From the NCBI GenBank assembly GCA_026770575.1, contig MU657171.1, positions 640,876 to 690,605 of the forward strand: 49,730 nt of DNA, read 5' to 3'. Below, piece after piece: positions 30,784 to 41,337 of this stretch. Both the position numbers and the translations under genes were made by a program. The stretch is from Pelagophyceae sp. CCMP2097. Lineage: Eukaryota; Sar; Pelagophyceae. Under the pieces are notes generated by a model. That model did no database searches. It saw nothing but the letters and a program-made list of their open reading frames with translations, and was not told where the DNA came from. The first letter of the stretch is position 1. Every line of letters begins with the position of its first letter.

Positions 30784-33612
30784 ATGCGCAAAATGATAGC
30801 ACGCTGCGCCGAGAAGCGTTGCGACGAGGAGCGCGGCGAGGCGCGGGCCCCGCGGCGATCGGCGCGGCCGCGGCGGGCCCCGCGCCGCTGCGACTCGCGG
30901 CGGCTTTTCTGCGGCTTCTTCTTAGCGCCAGCGGGCCTCTTCGTCACGCTCATCGTCGGCCTCCACTTTGGGATGGAGCACGAGTACGAATTCGAGCGGC
31001 GATGGCAGGAGCGCGACTGCGGCCACCTCGGCGCCTTCGTCGGCGAGTGGGCCGAGCGGCAGGCGGCGACGACGCACGCCGTATCGCTCTCCATGCGTAC
31101 GTTCCGGCCCGACCCCAGGACGTACGACGTCCTCCTCCAGACGATGCGCTTCACCAAGACGATCCACGGCGGCGACTCCTTCGCGACGCCGTCGATGGCC
31201 TGGGCCCCGACCGTCGCGCACGCCGACCGCGAGGCGTACGAGGCGGACATGCGCGGCGCGCTCGGCTACGACGTGAACATCACGCAAATGGACGACAGCG
31301 GCGGCCAGGGCCCGAGCGGGCCCGCGGCGCGGCCGGCCCCGCTGCGTCCCACCTACAACCCCACGACCGCGATCTGGTCCGTGCTCGACGGCGCGGCCGC
31401 CGACCCCGCGGTGTCCAAGGTCGTCGGAGACGACGACGCGTACCGCCTCCGGCAGACGTCGCCCGCCGCCGCGTCACGCGTTTTCGAGGAGCGGCGCAGC
31501 GCGGCGACGCCGGCGTACCTCGTGAGTGGCGAGCCTGTCGCCGACGTTAGCCTCGCGGTCATCTTCCCGTACTGCGGCCCCGCGGGCTGCGCCGCCGAGG
31601 GCGCTGCGGTCATAGGGACCTGGACCCTGGGGTTGGAAGCCGAGTTGTGGGGAGCCATCTTCCCGGCCTACGTCGAGGTCATCGCGTTCGACGGCTTCAG
31701 GATCAAGAGCGTGGCCACGAAGGACTACAACGACTACGTCGTGGCGCACGAGTCGCAGCTCGAGCTCGAACTCCGGTGCCACTACGAGTCGAGGGGCGTC
31801 GTCCGCGACGCCGCGCCCTACCTGTGGCTCGGCGGGATCGGCCTGATCATCTTCGCGGCCACGGGCTTGCTCGTGCACGTGCTCGACAAGCGCATGCGGT
31901 CCAACTCGGCCACGCAGCGACAGTTTGGCATCCTCAACACGTCGCCGGACGCCATCGCGAGCCTGACGCTCTCCGCGGACGGCGCGCAGCCGGAGATGAC
32001 AATCTTGAACCCGGGCGGTCACCACCGGTTCCGCGGCACGACGTCGACGATCGAGCTCTCGGACGTGGTCTCGGCGTGCGACGTCGCCCGCGTGCGGACT
32101 TTCCTCGAGGACCCCACGTCGCGGTCGATGGAGTTCGAGAGCCGCTTCGTCGACGCCGCAAGCGGGCGCGCCATCCCCTACGAAGTCGCCGTGAGCCCGG
32201 TCGTCGCGTCGAAGCACCCGTACGGCGAGCGCATCTGCATCTTCAGGGACGTCCTGCTGCGGGCGCAGCGGGAGGAGGAGTCGTTGCGGGCCGCCGAGGC
32301 CCTGGCACGGGCCGAGGAGCACCTGAACAACGAGATCAAGACGGAAAAGTACCTGAGCCACGAGCTGAAGAACCGGGTCATCGTGCTCGTCGACCTCTGC
32401 CTGCGCTGCACCGAGTCGCACTCCGCGGCGACGCCGCTGTCCGGCTCGCTCCGAGCCAAGCTCGCGACGCTCAGCGGCCTGGCCAACGAGCTCCTCGAGA
32501 CGACGATCCGGAAGAGCGTGATGCTGCATCTCGCCACGGGCGTCTACGAGGCGCACTTCGAGGACACGGACATGCCACAGCTGCTCGCGACGAGGCTCGC
32601 GCGCCTCTCCGAGTCCGGGCGGAACGTCGTGTTGCTCCCGACGGGCGGCGCAGCGGCCGCGTACGCGGCGTCGCTGCTCCTCGACCCGCTTCTCGTGAAC
32701 ATAATAGCCGACAACCTGCTCAGCAATGCGATCAAGTACGGCGCCGCGGCGAGGCCGCCCTCGGTCGCGGTGCGCATAGAGCCCGTCGAGGACGGCATCG
32801 TGAGCCTGAGCCTCGTGGTGCGCAACTTCGCCGGGCCGGACCACGCGCGCCTGCTCGCGCTCGGCGACGGCGAACTCAACCTCATCGCCGCGACGGAGGG
32901 ACAGCGCGCGCACGGCGCTCACGGCGCGAGCTCGAGCGCCGGCGACGGCTTCCCCATGGCGGTCGCGAGCGCCGTCTCGCTCGGTGGCACGCTGCACATC
33001 GGCCTGACGCCAACGGAGGCCATTGCGACGCTCTGGCTCCCGCGGGTCCGGCTCGAAACGGCGGAGTCGCTCGCCGTCATGGGCATCTCGGGGCTCACGA
33101 CGGCGGTTGTCGAAGACAGCGCGCTGCAGCGAAAGATGTGGGCGCGCCGCATCTCCAGCGCGTTCACGCCGTCCGCGCCGCCGATCCTCGCCGGCGGATC
33201 GCATGCTTCGGTTGAATCGTTTGCGCGGACGGTCGTCGACGCCGACGTCGACGTCGTCTTCGTCGACCAGCACTTTGGGAGCGTCCACGAGACCAAGGTC
33301 GGCACGGACCTCGTGCGGGAGATCCGCGCGCACGACCGAGCCGCTGGCGTGCCGGATCGGCTGATCTTCGTCGTCTCGGCGAACGACGCGTCGGAGGACG
33401 TCGAATTATACCGCGCCGCGGGCGCGAGCGGCACGCTCTCCAAGTCCATCTCGGTCCGGCGGCTCCACGCGCGCATTTGCCAGATGGCGACCGCCGAGCC
33501 GCGCTTCCGCGGGCGCGTCGTGCGCGGCGTGGCCGCGGCGCCAGACGCGGCCGGCCCCGACTACGGCCTTGACCCAAACTACAGCCCCGACTCGTCGCCA
33601 CGTCACCGCTGA
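30784..33612 (+). CDS. CHASE-domain hybrid histidine kinase
   Basis: A single exon of 942 residues from the ATG at 30784. After a basic leader there is a helix (CGFFLAPAGLFVTLIVGLHF), then a CHASE-type sensor (FTKTIHGGDS, MAWAPTVAHADREAYEADM) and a second helix (LWLGGIGLIIFAATGLLVHV). A PAS-like segment and coiled coil follow, then the H-box YLSHELKNRV with His526. The N-box DNLLSNAIKYG has Asn648. Clear glycine boxes of the ATP lid are missing. A receiver domain follows with VEDS, Asp828 in VFVDQHF and lysine in TLSKSIS. It would sense an extracellular ligand and pass phosphate from His to Asp, if it still binds ATP. The frame is open upstream to 30730 but without ATG. Confidence 0.88.
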   Translation: MRKMIARCAEKRCDEERGEARAPRRSARPRRAPRRCDSRRLFCGFFLAPAGLFVTLIVGLHFGMEHEYEFERRWQERDCGHLGAFVGEWAERQAATTHAVSLSMRTFRPDPRTYDVLLQTMRFTKTIHGGDSFATPSMAWAPTVAHADREAYEADMRGALGYDVNITQMDDSGGQGPSGPAARPAPLRPTYNPTTAIWSVLDGAAADPAVSKVVGDDDAYRLRQTSPAAASRVFEERRSAATPAYLVSGEPVADVSLAVIFPYCGPAGCAAEGAAVIGTWTLGLEAELWGAIFPAYVEVIAFDGFRIKSVATKDYNDYVVAHESQLELELRCHYESRGVVRDAAPYLWLGGIGLIIFAATGLLVHVLDKRMRSNSATQRQFGILNTSPDAIASLTLSADGAQPEMTILNPGGHHRFRGTTSTIELSDVVSACDVARVRTFLEDPTSRSMEFESRFVDAASGRAIPYEVAVSPVVASKHPYGERICIFRDVLLRAQREEESLRAAEALARAEEHLNNEIKTEKYLSHELKNRVIVLVDLCLRCTESHSAATPLSGSLRAKLATLSGLANELLETTIRKSVMLHLATGVYEAHFEDTDMPQLLATRLARLSESGRNVVLLPTGGAAAAYAASLLLDPLLVNIIADNLLSNAIKYGAAARPPSVAVRIEPVEDGIVSLSLVVRNFAGPDHARLLALGDGELNLIAATEGQRAHGAHGASSSAGDGFPMAVASAVSLGGTLHIGLTPTEAIATLWLPRVRLETAESLAVMGISGLTTAVVEDSALQRKMWARRISSAFTPSAPPILAGGSHASVESFARTVVDADVDVVFVDQHFGSVHETKVGTDLVREIRAHDRAAGVPDRLIFVVSANDASEDVELYRAAGASGTLSKSISVRRLHARICQMATAEPRFRGRVVRGVAAAPDAAGPDYGLDPNYSPDSSPRHR

Positions 33613-33801
33613 GCCGCGGCGCCGGGCGAATTCGCCCCCGGCGCCTTGTACGGCCTTGTATGGCCACCGCGTGGCGGGCGCCCGAGGTGGTTAAATCCTC
33701 TCGTTCGTGGTCACGTCCGCAATATATATAAATCATGTTTTAAGTTCTCCCCTGGTCCCCGCGCGGGCGTGCGGGCGGCCTCGACGCGCGCCCGTCCCTT
33801 G

Positions 33802-36000
33802 TCACTTTTTCAGGAATCGTATAGCGAGAGCGTTGTCGCTTGCGACGAGGACGTCGGCGACGGCGTCGTCGTCGACGTTGAGGAAGAGGGCGGGCAGCCT
33901 GGCGTCGCGCGCGGCGTACGTGGCCACGAGGCGCGCGTCGACGAGGCGCGCGACGACGTCGAGCAGCTCAGCGTGCGTCGGCGCGCGCGCGTACGTGGCG
34001 TCCGACGCCAGCGCCACAAAGCGCGCCACGCGCGCCTGCAGCGCCGCAAAGGACACGTTCTCCGACCCGCGCAGCTCGACGCACAGCGCCACGAGCAGCA
34101 TCGCCTCCATGGGCGACGCCAGCTCCTGCGCGGGCGCAAAGTCGCGCTGCCGCCGACGCGCCCCCGCAGGATCTCCGGCGCGGCGCCCCGTCGGCGGGAC
34201 GCGGCTTATCACGATGGCGGCGATATAGGCCGACTCGCCGAGGAGTTTATGCGCGTCCAAGACGTCTGCTGCGGTGACGACCATCTTGTCCGCATCCAGC
34301 TCGCCCGCGTCGCGGTGCCGGCCGCGGCAAATGTCAATCGCCTTGACGCACATCTGCAAAGCCTTGCGCACGTCGCCCGAGTACGCCGCGCCCTGCAAGC
34401 GCGTGCGTGCGCGCGCGGAAACCGACGGGCGGACCCCGCAAAGGACGCGCATCGACGAGTCGGCCGTTGCGCGCACCTTGGCGCCCGCGAGTTTGATCGC
34501 CTGTCCGTCGAAGACGGACGCGAGGTCCGCGCCGAGCCGCTGCCTGCGACGGCGCCGTGCCTTCTCGAGCGGGCGGCATACCGAGTCGAAGACGGACGGC
34601 CGAGTCCGGCAGGCAGGGCGCACCTTAGAATCTTCTCGAGCTCTGCGTTCTTGTACGGCATGAAGGAGATGCGGCGCGCACCGAGGCGGCTGCGCACCTT
34701 TGGCACGAGGCGCTCGGGCAGGTCCATCGTGTTGGCGATCCCTAGCGCACGGCGTCGGCCTGCGCCGTGCCGCGCGCGCCACGGACCGATGATGGCGAGG
34801 CGCGACCGTTTCCTTGAAGGCCACTCGAAGAGGTTGTAGAGGACGGCCTGGGTGCGCGTGACCATAAAGTCGAGTTCGTCCAAGAGGACGATGGTGTACG
34901 GGTGGTCGTCATCGGTCGCCGAATCGCGGGCGGCGCGCGCGGTGAAGAACGCCTCGAGCTTGCGCGCCGCGATCTCGTGTGAGACGCGCTCCGGCCGCGC
35001 GCGCGCGAGGAACTTCCACAGCACGGAGTAGGCGTGCGTCGCGTGCGGGAGGCACATGCCGTTTATGTCCAAAAAGTCAAACGATTTGTCGTCGGCCCGC
35101 AATTGTGCCACGACCTCGCGCACCGTCGCCGTCTTGCCCGTGCCCGGCATGCCGGAGATGTAGAGGAGGCGGCCGTCGCCCTTTTTGTCACGCAGGAACT
35201 CGCGCAAGAAGCCGTCGATCTGCGACCGCTCCTTCTCGCGGCACTGCAGCTTCGTCGGCGTCGCAGAGAGCCTGCGCCGCGCCGTCGAAGCGAGCCGGCG
35301 AAAGGGCGGCGGAAGGCGCACTGGAGCGCCGCCGCCGCGCGCCGCAGCCGGTCCTCGGTCCGCACGTCCTCGTCGGGCCGCAGCCGTTTGGGGTGGTGCG
35401 AGTAGATGCCCGCGTGCCTGGTATCGCACGCACGTGCGCACGCGGCCGCGGCGCCGGCGGGAGGGCTCACACGAGTTGCTTGCCGCCGTTGAATCGGTAG
35501 CAGTAGCGGACGAAGAAGGCGTCGGCGTCGCCGGCGTCGCACTTCGCAAAGGCGTCGGCGTCGGAGACGCGGATGTGCGCGCGGACGGCCTCGGCGTCGA
35601 GCCAGTCCTCCTCGTCCGTCTCGAAGAGCTCGCGCGCCGCGCCGCCCGCCCGGAGGCCCGGCGGCGGCAGCGGCTGCTGCTTCTTCGGCAGCCGCTCCGC
35701 GGGGCAGAGCCACCGCAGGCGAACCTCGCACGCGTCGCCGTCGATCTCCGCGATCCTGGCGCGGAAGCGTGGGGCGGCGCCGGGGGCCTTGCGGGCGCGC
35801 GAGGCGTCTACGCACTGCGCCGGCTGCAGCAGGCCCTTTTCGTCGGCGACGACGTAGTCGCCGACGCAGAACGGCGCGCCCGCGGCGGCGCCGTCGTCGT
35901 CCGTCTCGAAGTGGAAGCTGACGTCGCCGTCGAAGACGCGCCGCCGCGCCGCCGAGCCGCCGCAGACGCGCTCGTCGCGACCAGAGTAGACAAAGGCCAT
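33802..36000 (-). CDS. ORC1: Origin recognition complex subunit 1 (BAH and AAA+ domains)
   Basis: Seven exons (36000-35471, 35417-35322, 35271-34787, 34741-34624, 34543-34477, 34392-34213, 34146-33802) are phase-consistent and give about 606 residues. The N-terminal third is a BAH-like domain (PFCVGDYVVADEKG, FFVRYCYRFNGG). Then comes the ORC1/CDC6 pattern LSATPTKLQCREKE, Walker A GMPGTGKTA and Walker B IVLLDELD. IANTMDLPERLVPKVRSRLG and YSGDVRKALQMCVKAI follow, and the C-terminus looks like a winged helix. ORC1 marks replication origins and loads MCM with CDC6. The intron 34393-34476 is stop-free and 84 bases. The last acceptor could instead be at 34126. Confidence 0.92.
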
Positions 36001-36206
36001 GCCGGGCGCTTTCGCCGCAGCCTCTCTCGGCCTGACGGCCGACTCGGCGACGGCGCTCGACGCCCGACGGCGGCGTACGGCGCGATCGCGCGAGCTTCTT
36101 GTTCAAAAGCTTGTTTTTAAAAATAAATAAAGCAGTTTAGCGAAAGGGGCAGCACCAGCCAGCCTCTTTCTGGCTCGGCGCCGGCGCTCCCCCCGCGGCG
36201 GGCGCC

Positions 36207-39200
36207 ATGGGCGACACCCCCAAGCCGGACAAGCCCAAGGGCAACGAGGGCATCGTCGTCTACCTGCGCGTCAAGCCGACGAAGAAGCCTTCCAAGTTTT
36301 ACGACGTCTCCTCGAGTGACGACAAGAACTCAGTGATCCAATGGGACATCCCGCAGGAGCAAAAAGAGGGCGTCACCAACGACATCAACAACACGCGTAA
36401 GCGCCCACGCCGCCCGGGCCCTCGCCAAAGGGAGCGCGCGGGGGACCCGGCGGGGCGACCGCCGACCGCCGATCGGCGGGACGCGTCGGCCGTCCGAGCG
36501 GCTCCCCTCGCAGGCACCAAGTACGGGTTCAAGTTCAACGACATTCTGCCCATGGACATTAACCAGGAGCAAGTCTTCGACCGTGCGCCGGCCGCGTCCC
36601 GCGGAGCGCCGGCCGCGGAGACCGCCGGCCGCGGAGACGCCCGGAGAAGCGCCGCGGGGTTCCGGGCGTGAACCGCGTGCGTCGACGGTGCCGCGCAGGG
36701 ATCGGCAAGGGCGTGGTCATGAACGCGCTCGACGGCTACAATTCGACGATCTTTGCGTACGGCCAGACGGGCTCGGGCAAGACGTGCGCCCGCTGCATGC
36801 GCCCCCCCTGGCGCGAGGGTCTCCCCGCGTGATGCGCCTGCAGGTTTACGATCACGGGCGGCTCTGAGCGGTACGAGGACCGCGGCGTCATCCCGCGGGC
36901 CATCGGGCTCATCTTCGCAGAGTTCCGTTCGCGGGCGGGTTCGCAGTGGACGGCGCACGTCTCGTACATGGAGATTTACAACGAGCAGGGCTTTGACCTG
37001 CTGGACCCGGGCCACGAGACCAAGGCGCAGGCGGACATGAAGCGCGTGAAGATGATGGAAGACGCCGACGGCAACTTCCACCTCCGCAACCTCGGCCTCC
37101 ACCGCGCCGAGAGCGAAGAGGTCAGATCCCGGCGTCGCGCAATCGCCCGCCTTGCTTGTGCGAGAAGGCCGCTCCGCCCGGATGCCGCCCCGTGCGACCT
37201 TTCGCCGCACAGGACGCACTGAACCTGCTCTTCCTCGGCGACACGAACCGCGCCATCTCTGCGACGGCGATGAACCAGGCCTCTTCGCGGTCGCACTGCA
37301 TCTTCACCATCTTCATCGAAGGCGCGTCCCCGCCGGAGAGCGTTGCGGAGCGAAAGATGCCATGTTCTACGGCACCCTTCGCACCGCGTCCGTGTAGGCC
37401 GCCAGGTCGGTTCGGACGTGGTGCTGCGGTCGAAGCTGCACATGGTGGATCTGGCTGGGTCGGAGCGGACGCACAAGACCAAGTCCGACGGCGTCACGCT
37501 GCGCGAGGCCCAGTACATCAACACGTCGCTCTTCTACCTCGAGATGGTCATCGTCGCCTTGAACGAAAAGTCCAAGCAGGGCCGGTCCCATATTCCTTAC
37601 CGCAACTCGATGATGACGTCCGTGCTCCGAGACTCGCTCGGCGGCAACTGCAAGACGGCCATGATCGCCACCGTCTCCGCCGAGCGCGAACAGACCGACG
37701 AGTCCATCTCCACGTGCCGCTTCGCCCAGCGCGTCGCCCTCGTCAAGAACGACGCGCAGATCAACGAGGAGACGGACCCCGTCGTCACGTGAGTCTTTCA
37801 GTCGGAGAGCCCTTTGAGACGGCGCTGTCACGCCGCGCGCGTAGCATCTCGCGGCTCAAGGGCGAGGTGCAGACGCTGCGCGCCGAGGTGCAGTACCTCA
37901 AGGGCGAGTCGGGCGAGGGCAACGCGCTCACCGACGGCGAGCGCGCCGAGCTCCGCGGCGCGTGCGAGGAGTACGTATCCTCGCGCGACGCAGAGGCGCA
38001 GCTCCAGGTCAACCCGCTGACGCTGACGCGGATTCGAGACTGCTTTGCCATTTTTAAAAATATGGTCCTCGCCGCCGCAGAGTCCGCCGTCGGCGGCGGC
38101 GGCGCTTCAGACGACGCGGCGCGCCTCAAGCAGCTGCTCAAGGAGCGCGACAACGAAATCGCCATCCTCGTGAACATGGTTCGCCAGGCGAAAAAGGGCG
38201 GCGGCTCTCAGCGCATCCCGCCGCTCGCTTTGGGCGCCGCCTCGCGCGCGACGCCGCTGGCGGGCCACGACGACGACGACGAGGCATCGACGTCCATGTC
38301 GGACCACGGCCCGCGGTCGAGCCGCGCGGCGCCGCGCGGCGCCGCAGACGCCAAGCAGGCGCCGTGCGACACCGCGCCGCGAATCGGGACACCCGGACCC
38401 TCAACGGGCATGTCAGAGTCGGGAGCGGCACCAGAGGCTGCGTCGGGCAGAGACGCGGCATCGTGGTCCTCGCGGAAGACGAGTGGCGACGGGTGGCGAC
38501 GGGGCGAGAGTCACACTTCTGTCGTTGCCAGGTCCGAATCGCGTGACGCCAAGCGCGCGGCGCCGGCGCCGCGCCGCAACGAGCCCAAGGTCATCGCGGG
38601 CGTCTCCTGCGGCCTCAGCGACCGCGCCATCCGCGACGACCCGCAGCAGGCGAGTGGCGACGACGATGGTCGTGTCGACTGCGACGCGCACGCCACACAG
38701 AAAGATAGGCCTTTCAGTATTTCCGCGACCGGTCCAAGACGAACCACGCCATGGAGGCTAACAAGGTGCTCCTGAAGGAGCGTTTCCTGGCCGCCAAGGT
38801 TCGTCCCTCGAGACGATTTTTCTCTCCGATTCGAGGCATCCGACGATAGGCACTCGGCGCGCAAGTCAACTCATCTCGCAACGCCATCTCGTACCTGAAG
38901 AAGACGATCGAGCAGCTGCGGCGCGAGCGCGCCGTCGACGACGTCGTGGCGTCGCCCGGCTCCCCGGTTGCCGCGCCGCCGCCGCCCGCGGACGAGGAGA
39001 AGCACCGTTTGGCCATCGAGGTCGAAAAGGACGCGTACAAGGCGTCGTTCGACAAGCTGCGCGGCCTCAAGTCGGAGATCGAGGGCATCCAGAAGATGCT
39101 CGAAGCGGGGCGAACCAGGCTCCAGGCCGACTTTGGCGCCTGGTACGACCAGGTCCTCCGCACGCCGCCGCAGCCGGCGGCAGACGGCGACGACGCGCGC

Positions 39201-39383
39201 CGGGCCTGGGCCACGCCGCCGGGGTTCGACGCGTCCCACGCCGAGCCCAAGGCGCCGGGCGCGCGCGCGCGCGGCGCAGGCGACCGCGGCACGCCGACGA
39301 CAGGGAACGCCGACGCCGACGACGACGTCCGCGCGTTTTACAAGGCCAAGGAGGAGCTCGCGCAGCTCCAGGCCAAGCGATGA
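36207..39383 (+). CDS. Kinesin-9 family motor (KIF6/KIF9-like)
   Basis: Ten exons give 849 residues in consistent phase; introns are 36397-36513, 36583-36698, 36784-36843, 37121-37212, 37322-37397, 37789-37844, 38650-38708 and 38799-38849. The motor begins VVYLRVKPTKKPSKFYDV. The P-loop is AYGQTGSGKT, switch I is NQASSRSHC and switch II is VDLAGSE. Kinesin-9 traits are FTITGGSERYEDRG, LLFLGDTNRAIS and PYRNSMMTSVLRDSLGGNC. After the neck come coiled coil and the family's LTDGERAEL and FRDRSKTNHAMEANK segments. Two introns begin GC (37322 gcgcgt, 38650 gcgagt). Kinesin-9 motors work in flagella of other eukaryotes. Confidence 0.93.
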
Positions 39384-39762
39384 GGCACTCCCCTAAAGTT
39401 TCGCCGTCGAGCTCCGTTTCGATTCCGTGCCGCCGTCCCGGGGCCCCGCGGCGCCAGGGCGGCAAAGGTCGGCACGCCGCCGTAGACCGGCGCGGCGGTA
39501 GCGGTGGATCGGGCCTCGTCGTGCACCCCGCGGCCGTGTCGCTAGACCCTTCGACGGCACCGCACCGTGTCGCCCGCCCGCCGTGGCCTTTGTCGGCTCA
39601 AGATCGCAGCAGGGCCCTTTTAGGCACGTGTCCAACCAACGTTCCCCTTGGGGCAGCCTCACCCAGGGTTGATTTTAAGCAAGCAACGTTGGGGACCCTT
39701 GTCGGTTTTCGAGTTTCCGAGAACAACTTCTTGTTCCGAGCTTGGGCGGGGCAGCCAAGGCG
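39384..39762. other. Intergenic with a dispersed repeat
   Basis: Between two plus-strand genes. No gene is supported. It contains the repeat at 39661-39686. Confidence 0.45.
39661..39686 (+). repeat. 26-base dispersed repeat, copy 1
   Basis: The word begins acccagggttgattttaagc and ends aagcaa. Its reverse complement recurs at 49045-49070 with one mismatch. The last half (taagcaagcaa) also occurs at 9295. Confidence 0.65.
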
Positions 39763-41262
39763 ATGCGCTTGGTGTGCTGTGCGCCGCGCGCGGTGGCGGG
39801 CCTCGGCCGCCTGCCGCGCCGGCACCAGGCCGTATCGGCGAGGACGCTCTATGATGTGGACCCAAAGGTCCTCAGCGACGTCCTGGAGCTGACGGGCATG
39901 GGCCCCGGGAAATCGTTGGCCGACCTCTCGCCGAGCAAGCGGGCCGCGTTCACGGCCATTTTGACGGGGGCGATGGAGAAGGGTCAGGTCACTACGGAGA
40001 TGGGCGACCGGTGGCGGACGGACTGCGCGGGGGGCTTCACGCCGCCGCGCGACGAGCTGATAGCGCAGCACCTGCAAGAGGCCCGGCGCCTAGCGATGCT
40101 GCCCGGCGGCGGGGAGCTCGAGCTGTTCACCGTCGCAGACGAGGTCTCGGAAGGGAACGTGTGCGAGGCACCCGTCGAAGATCTGCGGCCCATTTCCATC
40201 TGCGACCTCGAGCTGGACAATGTCCATTTGGGCCGCGTTTTGTGGCTCACGCTGGCCGTCGACGCGACGAAGCTCCCCGCCGTGGCGGCGGTCGTCGACG
40301 ACGACGCGAGTGGGACGGTGATGCTCTATATGTACAACGCCGTCCGCGCCGACGCCACCTTTGCAGACGTCGCGGCAAAGTTCCCGCGCGGCCTCAGGCT
40401 CGCGCTCAAGCAGCCGTGAGACTTTAACCGCCGTCTTCGGTGGCGTAGAGCGCCTGCGACGGACCGGCTATCATCTCGCGTCTGAGACCCTTCCGGCGCG
40501 ATTAGGTACTACCGCGTCGGCATGGGCGGCATGCGGCAGCTCCGCGTCGACAACCCGTGCAATGTCGTGCGGGAGGACGCAGACGATGCAGCTGAGGCGC
40601 GCACCGCGCCCGCCGCGGCCGGCCGGGCCGCGGCCGTCGTCGTCGGCCCGGTCAGAATCGCGCTGGTTGAGGGCCACGTGCGTGGCTTGGTGACGACGCG
40701 CGCGGTCCGCCGCGGCGAGCAGCTCCTCGACGATTTCGCGCTCGCGAGCGTGGGGGCGCCCTCTGAGCAAAAGTCGTTGCTCACCAGCGAAGGTGAGAGG
40801 TGGGCCGGGTCGCAAGTCGATCTCGTCCCGGCCCTCGTCTCCCGCCTCGCCGACGACGCGCTCCTCCGCGCCCGCGTCGCGAGACTCGACGCCAAGGCGC
40901 GGGAGCACGTGCCCGACATGGCACTCTTCACCGACGGCACCGTCCCGAGCGCCGAGCCGCAGATCAGCTCCGCCCGAGCCACGCGCGTCTTGGCACTGCA
41001 CGCGTTCGCCAGGCCGTCCCAAAGCCCTGACGGAGACGCCGGCCGCGCGCTCTTTGGGCTGTCTTCGTTCCTGCTACACGCGACGGACCGCGATGCGAAC
41101 ACGGACCGCAAACACGTCGGCGAGACGATGCGAATCTTCGCGCGCCGCGACCTCGACGCGGGGGCGGCGCTCACCACGCCGCGCTTTGACGACGACGGCA
41201 CGGCCGACCCCGCGCTTGTCGCGAGGCGCGCGCTATACGGTGCCCCCGGGCCCGCCAGCTGA
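39763..41262 (+). CDS. SET-domain-like protein, probably degenerate
   Basis: The model joins 39763-40415 and 40506-41262 (469 aa) over a 90-base gtgaga intron that links LALKQP to YYRVGMGG. The N-terminus MRLVCCAPRAVAGLGRLPRR resembles an organellar presequence. The central part (LWLTLAVDATKLPAVAAVV, VMLYMYNAV, YYRVGMGGMRQLRVDNPCN) follows a TPR/SET algal pattern. The C-terminal ALFGLSSFLLHATDRDANTD then ETMRIFARRDLDAGAAL sits where a SET domain has its NHSCxPN and ARRDIxxGEEL motifs. The NHSC motif and final tyrosine are not conserved. If active it would methylate lysine; loss of activity looks more likely. Confidence 0.6.
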
Positions 41263-41337
41263 GAGCCGCTCTGGGCCGACAATCGTCTAAAGCACTCGTC
41301 TGCTGCGGGGTCCGTTCTTTTAAGCATCCGCGGCGGG

